Position numbers and translations under genes: made by a program. DNA of 64,000 nucleotides from Zoogloea sp021286885 (lineage in GTDB: Bacteria; Pseudomonadota; Gammaproteobacteria; Burkholderiales; Rhodocyclaceae), in NCBI RefSeq assembly GCF_041915215.1, contig NZ_JAYSBV010000007.1, one strand, 5' to 3'. Positions 8,307-16,584 of the stretch are shown here, one piece after another. How positions within the stretch are numbered: position 1 is the first letter of the stretch; each line of letters begins with the position of its first letter. A model generated the notes under the pieces. It saw only the letters and a program-made list of their open reading frames with translations, was not told the origin of the DNA and made no database searches.

Positions 8307-9044
8307 TCAGTCAATACCCGCCGAGGCAGGGAAAGTATCAGCAGCCAGCACTCGCACCAGCCCTTCCAATACCAGATTGTCCACCACCCGTAACGGGCAG
8401 CCAAGATGGGGCAACAAGGCCGGCGCCGCGCCGCCATTGAGCAGGCAAAGGGGCTCGGGCAGCCCGTCCAGCTGGCGAAACATGCGCTCGATGGCCCCCA
8501 CCTGGGCGTGGATGCAGCCGCTCAAAATGGCATCTTCGGTCTGGCGCGGCCAGGTTGCAAAGCGGCCTTCATCCGGCGGCAGCTGGGCCGTATTGCGGGC
8601 CAGGGACTGGCGCATCAGGCTCAGGCCGGGCAGGATCAACCCGCCCCGGAACACGCCTTCTGCGTCCAGCACATCCACCGTGGTGGCGGTGCCAGACGTC
8701 ACCACCAGGCTTGCCCCCGCATGCAGAGCCCGGGCGCCGATCAGGGCGGCCCAGCGATCCGCCCCCAGGCGCGCCGGATTCAGATACTGATTGGACACGC
8801 CACAGGCAGCATCCACGGGGCGCAGCCAATCGACCCGGAGCGCCAGGGCTGACGCGAGCCGTGCAGCCACGTCAGGCCCTGCCACATTCGCCCCCAGCAC
8901 CCGGGCCAGGGGCGGAAAACCCGCCACCACGGCGGGCCAGCCGTCGAGCTCGGTCAGCGCCAGAGCCCCCTGGGCCTGCCAGGCTTGGCCATCGTGCAGC
9001 CCCCACTTGAGGCGGGTGTTGCCCACATCCAGCAGCAGATCCAT
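8307..9044 (-). CDS. coaX: Type III pantothenate kinase
   Basis: A 245-aa ASKHA-fold kinase for the first step of CoA synthesis. Seen motifs are DVGNTRLKW (residues 6-14, phosphate loop), LGADRWAALIGAR and VVTSGTATTVD with FRGGLILPG. CoaX is not feedback-inhibited by CoA in known cases and uses a monovalent cation. The ATG overlaps the birA stop as TGATG, which indicates translational coupling; birA-coaX linkage is common in betaproteobacteria. Confidence 0.95.
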   Translation of the reverse strand: MDLLLDVGNTRLKWGLHDGQAWQAQGALALTELDGWPAVVAGFPPLARVLGANVAGPDVAARLASALALRVDWLRPVDAACGVSNQYLNPARLGADRWAALIGARALHAGASLVVTSGTATTVDVLDAEGVFRGGLILPGLSLMRQSLARNTAQLPPDEGRFATWPRQTEDAILSGCIHAQVGAIERMFRQLDGLPEPLCLLNGGAAPALLPHLGCPLRVVDNLVLEGLVRVLAADTFPASAGID

Positions 9045-9865
9045 CAGGCCAGCCTCAGGGAGACTTCGCCCGAGAGCACCCGCACGCGCCCCTCGGGAGT
9101 GTCGAGCAGCAGGGCGCCATCTTCATCCACCCCGGCACAGTTGCCGCGCTGCTCGCGGGTTTCGTCGATGATGCGTACCGGCAGCCCGGCAAAGGCGTTG
9201 CGTTCTTCCCAAGCTGCGCGCAGGGCCCCAAAACCAGCGGCACCGTACACGCCAAACAGCCCATGCAGGCGGGTCAGGATCAGGGCCAGGAGTTCGTTGG
9301 GGCCGGGGGGCACATCCAGGCAGGCGGCCAGGTCAATGACACCGCCTTCGTGGGGAATGTCCGCCTCGGGGGGCAGATGCAGGTTGATCCCGATCCCCAC
9401 CACCGCCGCGATGCCCCGGCGCTGGCCCGAGCTGAGTTCCACCAACACCCCGGCCAGCTTACGGCCATGGATCAGCACATCATTGGGCCATTTGAGCTGC
9501 ACGCCCGCGACGCCCAACTGCTCCAGCACCTGGGCCAGGGCCAAGCCCACCACCAGCGACAGCCCGGCGGGCACCGGGGCGCCCGGCGCAAACTGCCACA
9601 GGGAGGAAAAGGTCAGGCTGGCACCGGGCCAGGATTGCCACACCCGCCCACGCCGGCCCCGCCCTGCCGTTTGGCGGTCAACGGCCAGCACGGGCACCCG
9701 ACCATCCTGGGGCAGGGGCGCAGCGCTCAGCTGGGTGTTAGTGGAATCGCATTCGGGGCGCAGGTCCAGCGCAAAAGCGCCGGCCAACCCGGCCAGCGCC
9801 TGCTCAACCCGCGCCCGATCCAGGGCTTCAAAATCGGAATTCAAGACATACCCGTCCATCACCAT
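9044..9865 (-). CDS. birA: Biotin-[acetyl-CoA-carboxylase] ligase, lacking the DNA-binding domain
   Basis: A 273-aa biotin protein ligase that activates biotin to biotinyl-AMP and attaches it to the AccB carrier protein. Diagnostic motifs are ECDSTNTQL, GRGRRGRVW (biotinyl-AMP loop) and LKWPNDVL, plus the C-terminal SH3-like domain (GVDEDGALLLDTPEG). The N-terminal winged-helix repressor domain of E. coli BirA is absent, so this protein should not regulate bio genes by itself. Two adjacent starts (9865, 9859) are possible. The gene lies 54 bp downstream of ntrC. Confidence 0.95.
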   Translation of the reverse strand: MVMDGYVLNSDFEALDRARVEQALAGLAGAFALDLRPECDSTNTQLSAAPLPQDGRVPVLAVDRQTAGRGRRGRVWQSWPGASLTFSSLWQFAPGAPVPAGLSLVVGLALAQVLEQLGVAGVQLKWPNDVLIHGRKLAGVLVELSSGQRRGIAAVVGIGINLHLPPEADIPHEGGVIDLAACLDVPPGPNELLALILTRLHGLFGVYGAAGFGALRAAWEERNAFAGLPVRIIDETREQRGNCAGVDEDGALLLDTPEGRVRVLSGEVSLRLA

Positions 9866-9919
9866 CAGACAAGGCAGCCATTATGGAGGATGCGCCCCTT
9901 TACGGGAAACCATACGCCA

Positions 9920-11329
9920 TCAGGCCTCGTTACCTTCCTCCAGACCCAGTTCCTGGATCTTGCGGGTGATGGTGTTGCGCCCGATGCCCAGGAGTTGAGC
10001 GGCCTCGATGCGCCGCCCGCCGGTGGCGGCCAGGGCACGCCGGATCAGGATGCGCTCGAAATCCCGATTGAGCCGGTCGAACACCTCGCCCGGGTGCTGG
10101 GTCAGGGCCCGATCCACCTCGGCCATGAGGGCATCGCACCAATTGGCGGGGGCTTCCCGCTGGGGCTGCTCCTTGAGCTCGGGGGGCAGATCGGCGACCT
10201 CCACCGTCTGGCCCGGGGCCATCACGGTGAGCCAGTGGCACAGGTTTTCCAGCTGGCGCACATTGCCCGGGAAATCCAGGGTCTGCAGGTACTTGAGGGT
10301 GTTTTCGGAGAGGCGCTTGGCCTCCACCCCCAACTCCTGGGCCGACAGCGTAATGAAATGCTTGGCCAAGGCGGGGATGTCTTCGCGCCGTTCGCGCAGG
10401 GGCGGCAGACGCAGCCGGATCACGTTGAGGCGGTGGAACAAGTCTTCCCGGAACAGCCCCTGGCGCACCCGGTCTTCCATGTTCTGGTGGGTGGCGGCGA
10501 TAACGCGCACATTGGCCTTGATGGGCTGATGGCCGCCCACCCGGTAGAAATTGCCATCGGACAGCACACGCAGCAGCCGGGTTTGCAGCTCGGCGGGCAT
10601 GTCGCCGATTTCGTCGAGGAACAAAGTGCCGCCTTCGGCCTGCTCGAAGCGCCCTCGGCGCATGGTCTGGGCGCCAGTGAAGGCGCCGCGCTCGTGGCCG
10701 AAAAGTTCGGATTCAAGCAGATCCCGGGGAATCGCCGCAGTGTTGATCGCGATGAAGGGGGAATCCCGGCGCGGGCTATGGCGATGCAGGGCGCGGGCCA
10801 CCAGCTCCTTGCCTGTCCCGGATTCGCCGTTGATGAGCACCGTGGCGTGGGATTGGGACAGCCGGCCAATGGCGCGGAACACCTCCTGCATGGCTGGTGC
10901 CTGGCCGAGGATCTCGGGCACCGCGCTCAGGACCTCTTCCACGCCCACCTGCTGGGCGCTCTCGTCGATGGCCCGGCGCACCAGCTCCACCGCCTGATCC
11001 ACATCGAAGGGCTTGGGCAGATATTCGAAGGCGCCCCCCTGGAAGGCTGCCACCGCACTATCCAGGTCGGAATAGGCGGTCATGATGATGACCGGGATGT
11101 TGGGAAACCGGGTCTTGACCTTGGACAGCAGGGTCAAGCCCGACTCGCCCGGCATCCGGATGTCAGAGAGCATCACCCGGGGCGGCTGGGATGTGGCTTC
11201 CAGGGCGGCAATGGCTTCTGCCGCCGTCCCAAAGCTCTTGTACGGAATCTCCTCCCGGGCCAGGGCCTTTTCCAGCACCCAGCGGATGGAGCGGTCGTCA
11301 TCAACAATCCAGACAGCGTTCATGGTCAT
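9920..11329 (-). CDS. ntrC: Nitrogen regulation response regulator NtrC (NR(I))
   Basis: A 469-aa sigma-54 activator. It has a receiver domain with phospho-acceptor D56 (VMLSDIRMPG), a AAA+ domain with Walker A GESGTGKE and the sigma-54 contact loop GAFTGA, and a C-terminal Fis-type HTH (AAQLLGIGRNTITRKIQELGL). Phosphorylated NtrC activates glnA and nitrogen-scavenging genes. ntrB lies 93 bp upstream. Binding sites that fit this protein are present in front of glnA in the same cluster (14846-14891), so self-contained regulation is likely. A second ATG at 11323 is possible. Confidence 0.97.
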   Translation of the reverse strand: MTMNAVWIVDDDRSIRWVLEKALAREEIPYKSFGTAAEAIAALEATSQPPRVMLSDIRMPGESGLTLLSKVKTRFPNIPVIIMTAYSDLDSAVAAFQGGAFEYLPKPFDVDQAVELVRRAIDESAQQVGVEEVLSAVPEILGQAPAMQEVFRAIGRLSQSHATVLINGESGTGKELVARALHRHSPRRDSPFIAINTAAIPRDLLESELFGHERGAFTGAQTMRRGRFEQAEGGTLFLDEIGDMPAELQTRLLRVLSDGNFYRVGGHQPIKANVRVIAATHQNMEDRVRQGLFREDLFHRLNVIRLRLPPLRERREDIPALAKHFITLSAQELGVEAKRLSENTLKYLQTLDFPGNVRQLENLCHWLTVMAPGQTVEVADLPPELKEQPQREAPANWCDALMAEVDRALTQHPGEVFDRLNRDFERILIRRALAATGGRRIEAAQLLGIGRNTITRKIQELGLEEGNEA

Positions 11330-11422
11330 GTCAGCGCACTTGTTATCTGTGGCGCCCTGATGCGGGCACCATCGTGTTTCTGTTGGCCCCGCGCCGGGAA
11401 GCCCCGACGGCGGGGAAAGCGG

Positions 11423-12505
11423 TCAGGCGTCGGCGTCCCGGGTGATGGGCAGGTACACCGTGAAGCAGGTGCGCCCCGGGTGGGATTCCACATCAATCGC
11501 GCCCTGGTGCTGCTCGATGAAGCTCTGGGCCAGGGAGAGGCCCAGCCCACTGCCGTTTTCCCGCCCCGAGACGAGGGGGTAGAAGATCTTGTCGCGGATT
11601 TCATCCGGCACGCCGGGGCCGTTGTCGATCACCTGCAGTTGCAGGGCCAGCTTGAAGCGGCGCTTGGCGAGGGTGATCTGGCGGGCCGCCCGGGTGCGCA
11701 GCACGATCTCGCCCTGGCCATCCATGGCCTGGGCTGCGTTGCGGGCGATGTTGAGAATGGCCTGGATCAGCTGTTCCCGGTCGCCGGTGATGAAGGGCAG
11801 GCTGGTGTCGTAATCGCGCCGCACATCCACCGCCGGAAATTCGGCCAGGATCAGGCGGCGCACCCGCTCCAGCACATCATGGGCATTGAGCTGGGAGGGC
11901 TGCATCATCCGGTGGGAGGTGAGCAGCCGGTTCATCAGATCCTGCAGCCGGTCGGCCTCGGCGATGATGACCTGGGTGTATTCGCGCAGCTGCGGGTCGT
12001 TCAGCTCCCGCTCCAGCAGCTGGGCAGAACCCCGGATGCCCCCCAGCGGGTTCTTGATTTCGTGGGCCAGATTGCGGATCAGCTCCCGGTTGGCCTGCTG
12101 CTGGTGGGCCAGCTGTTCTTCCCGGGCCACCTTGAGGTGGGCATCCATGGGGCGGAACTCCAGCAACAACCGGGCATCCCCCGCCTCGACGGGGGTCACG
12201 GTGCAATCCAGATGCAGGGTATCCATGCCGGGCCTGACGATGGTCAGGTTGTGGCCGGTGTAGCTCCAGTTATCCCGCAGCACATTATTGAGGGCCGCAC
12301 CCAGCCCGCTGGGCTCGCCCAGCAAGCGCCGCAGCGAGTAGCCGATGGTCTTGCGGCTGCTGACTGCGAACAGGTTTTCTGCCCCCGGGTTCAGGTATTG
12401 GACGATGAGTTCATCGTCCACCAGCACCACGGCGGATGAAAGCAGCTCCAGGCCCGAGAAGGCGGGGTGGGCGCAAGGGGTGAGATCGGTTTGGTCGTTC
12501 TGCAT
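11423..12505 (-). CDS. ntrB: Nitrogen regulation sensor kinase NtrB (NR(II))
   Basis: A 360-aa soluble histidine kinase without membrane segments. It has an N-terminal PAS-like domain (VVLVDDELIVQYLNPGAENLF), the H-box LAHEIKNPLGGIRGSAQLL with the phosphorylated His, and the ATPase boxes NIARNAAQAM, DNGPGVP and GSGLGLSLAQ. It phosphorylates or dephosphorylates NtrC under control of PII. I chose ATG 12505 over a TTG ten codons upstream, because it is the first ATG. It lies between the DUF4124 gene and ntrC on the minus strand. Confidence 0.95.
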   Translation of the reverse strand: MQNDQTDLTPCAHPAFSGLELLSSAVVLVDDELIVQYLNPGAENLFAVSSRKTIGYSLRRLLGEPSGLGAALNNVLRDNWSYTGHNLTIVRPGMDTLHLDCTVTPVEAGDARLLLEFRPMDAHLKVAREEQLAHQQQANRELIRNLAHEIKNPLGGIRGSAQLLERELNDPQLREYTQVIIAEADRLQDLMNRLLTSHRMMQPSQLNAHDVLERVRRLILAEFPAVDVRRDYDTSLPFITGDREQLIQAILNIARNAAQAMDGQGEIVLRTRAARQITLAKRRFKLALQLQVIDNGPGVPDEIRDKIFYPLVSGRENGSGLGLSLAQSFIEQHQGAIDVESHPGRTCFTVYLPITRDADA

Positions 12506-12582
12506 AGTGCCAGCTTTATGCAAGAAACAGACCAATCATGGGCACAGACGCACCATCCCGGGGAATGGCCCAAAACCGTGCA

Positions 12583-13089
12583 TCAGCGCAGGTTGGCCAA
12601 CTCCCGGCGCAGGGCTTCGATATTGCGCTCATGCATCTGCACCTTGTCCTTGTAGGGCTGCAAACGGTCGAGAACCTTCTGATAATTGCGCTCATCCCCG
12701 TAGCGCACGGCCTCTTGCTCGGCCAGCTCCTTCTGGGCGGCTTCGAGGGCCTTCTGCTCGGTGGCCATTTCTTTTTCGAGAATGCCACGCCGGTCGTTAT
12801 CCCGGGCTTTTTGCACCGAGGGCTCCACTCTGGGGAAGCTGCCCGGCGACGGTGCAGAGGATGCACCACTTTGGGGCGCCGATGCCCCAGGGTTACGCAC
12901 CGCAGCAGCACCACTGCCCCCGGGCACCGAAGACACGGCTTGATCCTGAGCCAGCAGGGTGCAACCCTTGCCCATGCCCTTGGAGTTGGTATAGGTCACA
13001 TGCCCGGTAGGATCCAAGCACTTGTATACGTCGGCCCAAGCCTGGCCAGCCAGCGTCAGGCCACACACAACAACAATCGGAAATTTCAT
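12583..13089 (-). CDS. Periplasmic DUF4124 protein with C-terminal coiled coil
   Basis: A 168-aa secreted protein. It has a signal peptide (residues 1-19, ending GQAWA), then a DUF4124 domain (DVYKCLDPTGHVTYTNSKG with paired cysteines), then a Ser/Pro/Gly-rich linker, then a long charged helix (about 100-168: EKEMATEQKALEAAQKELAEQE...) that looks like a coiled coil. The domain's function is unknown. The start ATG 13089 is chosen because it begins the signal peptide. It sits between glnA and ntrB, a placement repeated in other betaproteobacteria; a role in nitrogen control is not shown by the sequence. Confidence 0.85.
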   Translation of the reverse strand: MKFPIVVVCGLTLAGQAWADVYKCLDPTGHVTYTNSKGMGKGCTLLAQDQAVSSVPGGSGAAAVRNPGASAPQSGASSAPSPGSFPRVEPSVQKARDNDRRGILEKEMATEQKALEAAQKELAEQEAVRYGDERNYQKVLDRLQPYKDKVQMHERNIEALRRELANLR

Positions 13090-13186
13090 GGGGACAGGGA
13101 TTCCGGAAAACGCGACTAGTTTAGGGAGTGGGCCCGCCGAATACAAACAATGCCTATGACAAATTGCAATGCCGGAGGCCAGGCGT

Positions 13187-13218
13187 AAAAAAAAGGGCGG
13201 GCCCGAAGACCCACCCTT
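13187..13218 (-). terminator. Strong intrinsic terminator after glnA
   Basis: On the minus strand an 11-bp stem (13208-13218 with 13193-13203, two G-U pairs) closes on a C-UUCG-G tetraloop and runs into eight T. This should separate most glnA transcripts from the DUF4124-ntrB-ntrC genes. Confidence 0.88.
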
Positions 13219-13269
13219 CTTTCAACGCAGGAGCAGTCAGCAGGCTGACCGCTCCGGCTAACCCCACGA

Positions 13270-14682
13270 TTAGATGGAGTAGTACATTTCGAACTCGACC
13301 GGGTGCACTTCAACGCGCAGACGGTTCACTTCTTCCTGCTTCAGGGCGATGAAGGAATCAATGAAGTCGTTGCTGAACACACCGCCACGGGTCAGGAATT
13401 CGCGATCCTTGTCCAGGGCATCCAGGGCTTCTTCGAGGCTGGAGCAGACGGTCGGGATCAGTGCATCTTCTTCCGGCGGCAGGTCGTACAGGTTCTTGTC
13501 GGCGGGGTCGCCCGGGTGAATCTTGTTCTGGATACCGTCCAGACCCGCCATCATCAGTGCGGCGAAGCACAGGTAGGGGTTAGCACCCGGATCCGGGAAG
13601 CGGGTCTCGATACGACGAGCCTTGTCGCTGTTCACGAACGGGATACGGATGGAAGCAGAACGGTTCTTGGCGGAGTAAGCCAGCTTCACCGGAGCTTCGT
13701 AGTGGGGCACCAGACGCTTGTAGGAGTTGGTCAGCGGGTTGGTGATGGCGTTCAGCGCCTTGGCGTGCTTGATGATACCGCCGATGTAGTACAGGGCGGT
13801 TTCGGACAGGCCAGCGTAGCCGTTGCCGGCGAACAGGTTCTTGCCATCCTTCCAGATGGACTGGTGCACGTGCATGCCGGAACCGTTGTCACCAACGATG
13901 GGCTTGGGCATGAAGGTGGCAGTCTTGCCGTATTGGTGGGCCACGTTCTGGACCACGTACTTCAGCAGCTGGGTTTGGTCAGCGCGGCGAACCAGGGTGT
14001 TGAACTTGGTGCCGATTTCGTTTTGACCAGCGTTGGCCACTTCGTGGTGGTGCACTTCAACGCCCAGGCCACATGCTTCAAGGATCAGGCACATGGTGGC
14101 GCGCATGTCGTTGAAGGAGTCAACCGGGGGAACGGGGAAGTAGCCACCCTTGACGGCGGGACGGTAGCCCTTGTTGCCGCCTTCGAACTTTTCGTCGGAA
14201 GACCAGGCAGCTTCTTCGGAGAAGACCTTGTGGTAAGCGCCGGACATGTCCACCTTCCACTCCACGGAGTCGAAGATGAAGAATTCGGGTTCGGGGCCGA
14301 AGTAGGCGGTATCACCGATACCGGAGGACTTCAGGTAGGCTTCAGCGCGGTTGGCGATGGAGCGGGGATCGCGGTCGTAGCCCTTGCCGTCGGCGGGGTC
14401 GATCACGTCGCAGGTCAGAACCAGGGTGGTTTCTTCGAAGAACGGATCGATGTAGGCGGAGTTGGGATCCGGCAGCAGCAGCATGTCGGAAGCTTGAATG
14501 CCCTTCCAGCCCGCGATGGAGGAACCGTCGAAGGCGTGGCCGCTTTCGAACTTGTCTTCGTCGAAGGCAGACACCGGCACGCCAACGTGTTGTTCCTTGC
14601 CCTTGGTGTCAGTAAAACGGAAGTCGATGAACTTGACGTCGTTTTCCTTGATGATATTCAGGACGTCTTGCGGGGTCGCCAT
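13270..14682 (-). CDS. glnA: Glutamine synthetase type I (GlnA)
   Basis: A 470-aa dodecameric glutamine synthetase that makes glutamine from glutamate, ammonia and ATP. Seen are the beta-grasp N-domain (FRFTDTKGKEQHV, DGSSIAGW), the metal/glutamate site (GPEPEFFIFD, EVHHHEVANAGQNE), the ATP motif KPIVGDNGSGMHVHQS, and the adenylylation Tyr in NLYDLPPEE, so GlnE control is expected. ATG 14682 is preceded by TTAGGAG at good spacing; a GTG nine bases earlier would overlap that site. A sigma-54 promoter and NtrC sites lie upstream. Confidence 0.98.
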   Translation of the reverse strand: MATPQDVLNIIKENDVKFIDFRFTDTKGKEQHVGVPVSAFDEDKFESGHAFDGSSIAGWKGIQASDMLLLPDPNSAYIDPFFEETTLVLTCDVIDPADGKGYDRDPRSIANRAEAYLKSSGIGDTAYFGPEPEFFIFDSVEWKVDMSGAYHKVFSEEAAWSSDEKFEGGNKGYRPAVKGGYFPVPPVDSFNDMRATMCLILEACGLGVEVHHHEVANAGQNEIGTKFNTLVRRADQTQLLKYVVQNVAHQYGKTATFMPKPIVGDNGSGMHVHQSIWKDGKNLFAGNGYAGLSETALYYIGGIIKHAKALNAITNPLTNSYKRLVPHYEAPVKLAYSAKNRSASIRIPFVNSDKARRIETRFPDPGANPYLCFAALMMAGLDGIQNKIHPGDPADKNLYDLPPEEDALIPTVCSSLEEALDALDKDREFLTRGGVFSNDFIDSFIALKQEEVNRLRVEVHPVEFEMYYSI

Positions 14683-14765
14683 AAAACTCACTCCTAACGG
14701 GTTGACGCTGCTACGCAGTGATGAAAAAAGGTAAGAACGACACTCTTGAATCAGCGGCAGGGGAA

Positions 14766-14781
14766 AGCACTAAGCGTGCCA
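14766..14781 (-). promoter_or_regulatory. Sigma-54 promoter of glnA
   Basis: Read on the minus strand: TGGCAC (-24, 14776-14781), five bases, then GTGCT (-12, 14766-14770). The invariant GG and GC are ten bases apart as sigma-54 requires, and only one position departs from the TTGCW box. Transcription would start near 14755, giving a leader of about 73 nt. Confidence 0.85.
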
Positions 14782-14845
14782 AGCCCTCGCGCCTGATAGT
14801 GCATTGTGCCACAAGGATTCTCTGAGGGGCCTCAAAAAAACAAAC

Positions 14846-14860
14846 GCACCAGTACGGTGC
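14846..14860. promoter_or_regulatory. NtrC binding site 1 (glnA-proximal)
   Basis: Perfect palindrome GCACC-N5-GGTGC, the core of the enteric NtrC consensus. It is centred about 98 bp upstream of the predicted sigma-54 start, a usual enhancer distance. Confidence 0.82.
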
Positions 14861-14874
14861 GCAAATGCACCAGA

Positions 14875-14891
14875 TGCACCATCACGGTGCA
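14875..14891. promoter_or_regulatory. NtrC binding site 2 (glnA-distal, overlapping the CDF stop codon)
   Basis: Perfect palindrome TGCACC-N5-GGTGCA centred 30 bp (about three helical turns) from site 1, which suits cooperative binding of NtrC dimers. It covers the stop codon (14882-14884) of the upstream CDF gene. A single half-site TGCACC lies between the two at 14866-14871. Confidence 0.85.
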
Positions 14892-16051
14892 ATTCTGCAT
14901 CCCAAAGCCACCTCCCCAAAATGGGGATGCAGCCCCTTCAACGTGCGTACCCGCTCCAGCAGGCGTGCCTTTTCAACCGGATCGAATAAAACCTCAGGCG
15001 GCAGGATCAGTTCCGCATCCACTCGATCCCCGAGATAGTGCAACACCACGGGCATGGGCCCGGACAGCCCCAAGGCCAGCCGCAACTCCTGCTCCAGCTG
15101 GGTGCGATCCGGCAGCGCGGGGGCCTGGGCGCTGCGCTCGTCCTCATCGCTATCCACATGCACCAGCACATCCAGCACGTCCGCGTGGGCTGCGCACAGG
15201 CGCTGGCGTACCAGCTCCGCCACCCGGTGGCCTTCAGAAACGCTGATCCGGGCCGGCACGCGCACATGCACATCCACCAAAATCCGGTGGGCCATGCGCC
15301 GGGTGCGCAGCTCATGCACCCCCAGCACACCGGAGGTATGGAGCACGGTTTCACGCATGGCGCCGGCCTCTTCCGGCGGGATGCCCGTGTCGATCAACTC
15401 CCCCAGGGCCTCGTAGGCCAGCATCAGCCCCATACGCAGGATCATGAACCCCACCAAAGCGGCGGCCAGGGGCTCCAGGAAACGGTAGCCCAGCAAACTA
15501 CCGCCAATCCCCACGGCCACCACCAGCGAAGACGCCGCATCCGCCCGGGCATGCCAGGCATTGGCCACCAGCATGGGGGAACGCAGACGCTCAGCCACGG
15601 CCATCATGAAGCGAAACAGCCCTTCTTTGGCCGCCAGGGTCAGCAAGGACATCCACAAGGCCATGGGATGAATCTCGGGCAGAGCATCCAGGGTTTGCAG
15701 CCGCCCAGCCGCCGTCACCAAAAAGCCCGCGCCCACCCCGGCCAGCACCAGCCCCAGCACCATGGAGGCCGCGGTTTCGTAGCGCCCGTGGCCGTAGGGG
15801 TGACGCTCGTCGGCGGGCACCGCCCCGTGGCGGCTGGCGTACATCACCAGAAAATCCCCGAGCAGATCAGAGAGGGTGTGCATCCCATCCGCCACCAGGC
15901 TCTGGGCGTGGGCCAGCAGGCCCACCACGATCTGCAAGACGGTCAGCACCAGGTTGGTGCCCACGCTGACCCAGGTAGCGCGTTGGGCCTCCCGGGCGCG
16001 GGCCCCCTCCAGGGGCGGTTCGGCAGGAATGGGGCTAGGATCGACGCTCAT
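14882..16051 (-). CDS. Cation diffusion facilitator (CDF) family metal transporter
   Basis: A 389-aa inner-membrane protein exporting divalent metal ions (Zn, Fe, Mn or Co class) by proton antiport. The six-helix domain carries two metal motifs: ADGMHTLSD in helix 2 and HARADAASS in helix 5. The cytoplasmic C-terminal domain contains MAHRILVDVHVRV, and there is an extra tail of about 90 residues after it (from DEDERSAQAP). I chose ATG 16051; further upstream the frame runs across the divergent rhodanese gene. It ends inside the glnA enhancer region, so its 3' end doubles as regulatory DNA. Confidence 0.92.
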   Translation of the reverse strand: MSVDPSPIPAEPPLEGARAREAQRATWVSVGTNLVLTVLQIVVGLLAHAQSLVADGMHTLSDLLGDFLVMYASRHGAVPADERHPYGHGRYETAASMVLGLVLAGVGAGFLVTAAGRLQTLDALPEIHPMALWMSLLTLAAKEGLFRFMMAVAERLRSPMLVANAWHARADAASSLVVAVGIGGSLLGYRFLEPLAAALVGFMILRMGLMLAYEALGELIDTGIPPEEAGAMRETVLHTSGVLGVHELRTRRMAHRILVDVHVRVPARISVSEGHRVAELVRQRLCAAHADVLDVLVHVDSDEDERSAQAPALPDRTQLEQELRLALGLSGPMPVVLHYLGDRVDAELILPPEVLFDPVEKARLLERVRTLKGLHPHFGEVALGCRIAP

Positions 16052-16114
16052 GGCTTGCAGGCCCGGGGGGCACAGGTATACTCGGGGGTTCGCCATTCTA
16101 GCCGGATGTTTGTT

Positions 16115-16570
16115 ATGGGAATCCTCAGCGAGACTCTCGCCCTTGCCCAGGAACGGGCCCGGGCTGCCAATCTGCCCTATGCCGGGGCCCTGACACCCCG
16201 CGAAGCCTGGGAAGTGCTCCAGGCCGCCGGCGGCTCTGCCCGCCTGGTGGATGTACGCACCCGCGCCGAGTGGGACTGGGTTGGCCGGGTACCGGGCGCC
16301 GTTGAACTCGAATGGCTGACCTACCCGGGCAACGAGCCCAACCCCCATTTCCTCGCCCAGCTCCAGCGACAGGTCGATCCAGAGACCCTGGTGATGTTCC
16401 TGTGCCGCAGCGGTGCCCGCTCCAACGCAGCGGCCACCCTGGCTACCCGCTCGGGCTATACCAACGCCTACAACATCCTGGAAGGCTTTGAGGGCGACAA
16501 GGATGCCCACGGCCACCGCAGCAAGGTCGGTGGCTGGCGTTTTGCCGGACTGCCCTGGACCCAGGGCTGA
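16115..16570 (+). CDS. Single-domain rhodanese-like protein
   Basis: A 151-aa protein with one rhodanese domain. It has the CH2A motif LVDVRTRAEW and the active-site loop C-RSGARS (in MFLCRSGARS), where Cys can form a persulfide. The six-residue loop is that of sulfurtransferases rather than the seven-residue Cdc25 loop. ATG 16115 has weak GGAT upstream; ATG 16106 three codons earlier is an alternative. It ends 14 bp before nadA, so the two may be co-transcribed. Sulfur delivery to the NadA Fe-S cluster would be speculation. Confidence 0.9.
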   Translation: MGILSETLALAQERARAANLPYAGALTPREAWEVLQAAGGSARLVDVRTRAEWDWVGRVPGAVELEWLTYPGNEPNPHFLAQLQRQVDPETLVMFLCRSGARSNAAATLATRSGYTNAYNILEGFEGDKDAHGHRSKVGGWRFAGLPWTQG

Positions 16571-16584
16571 CCCCAACAGGACTC

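Noticed and set aside
9263..12439. Open reading frame of over 1,000 codons on the plus strand
   Set aside because: It is antisense to birA, ntrC and ntrB, which have full family motifs. Its Gly/Gln/His/Pro-rich translation is what high-GC DNA gives in a shadow frame.
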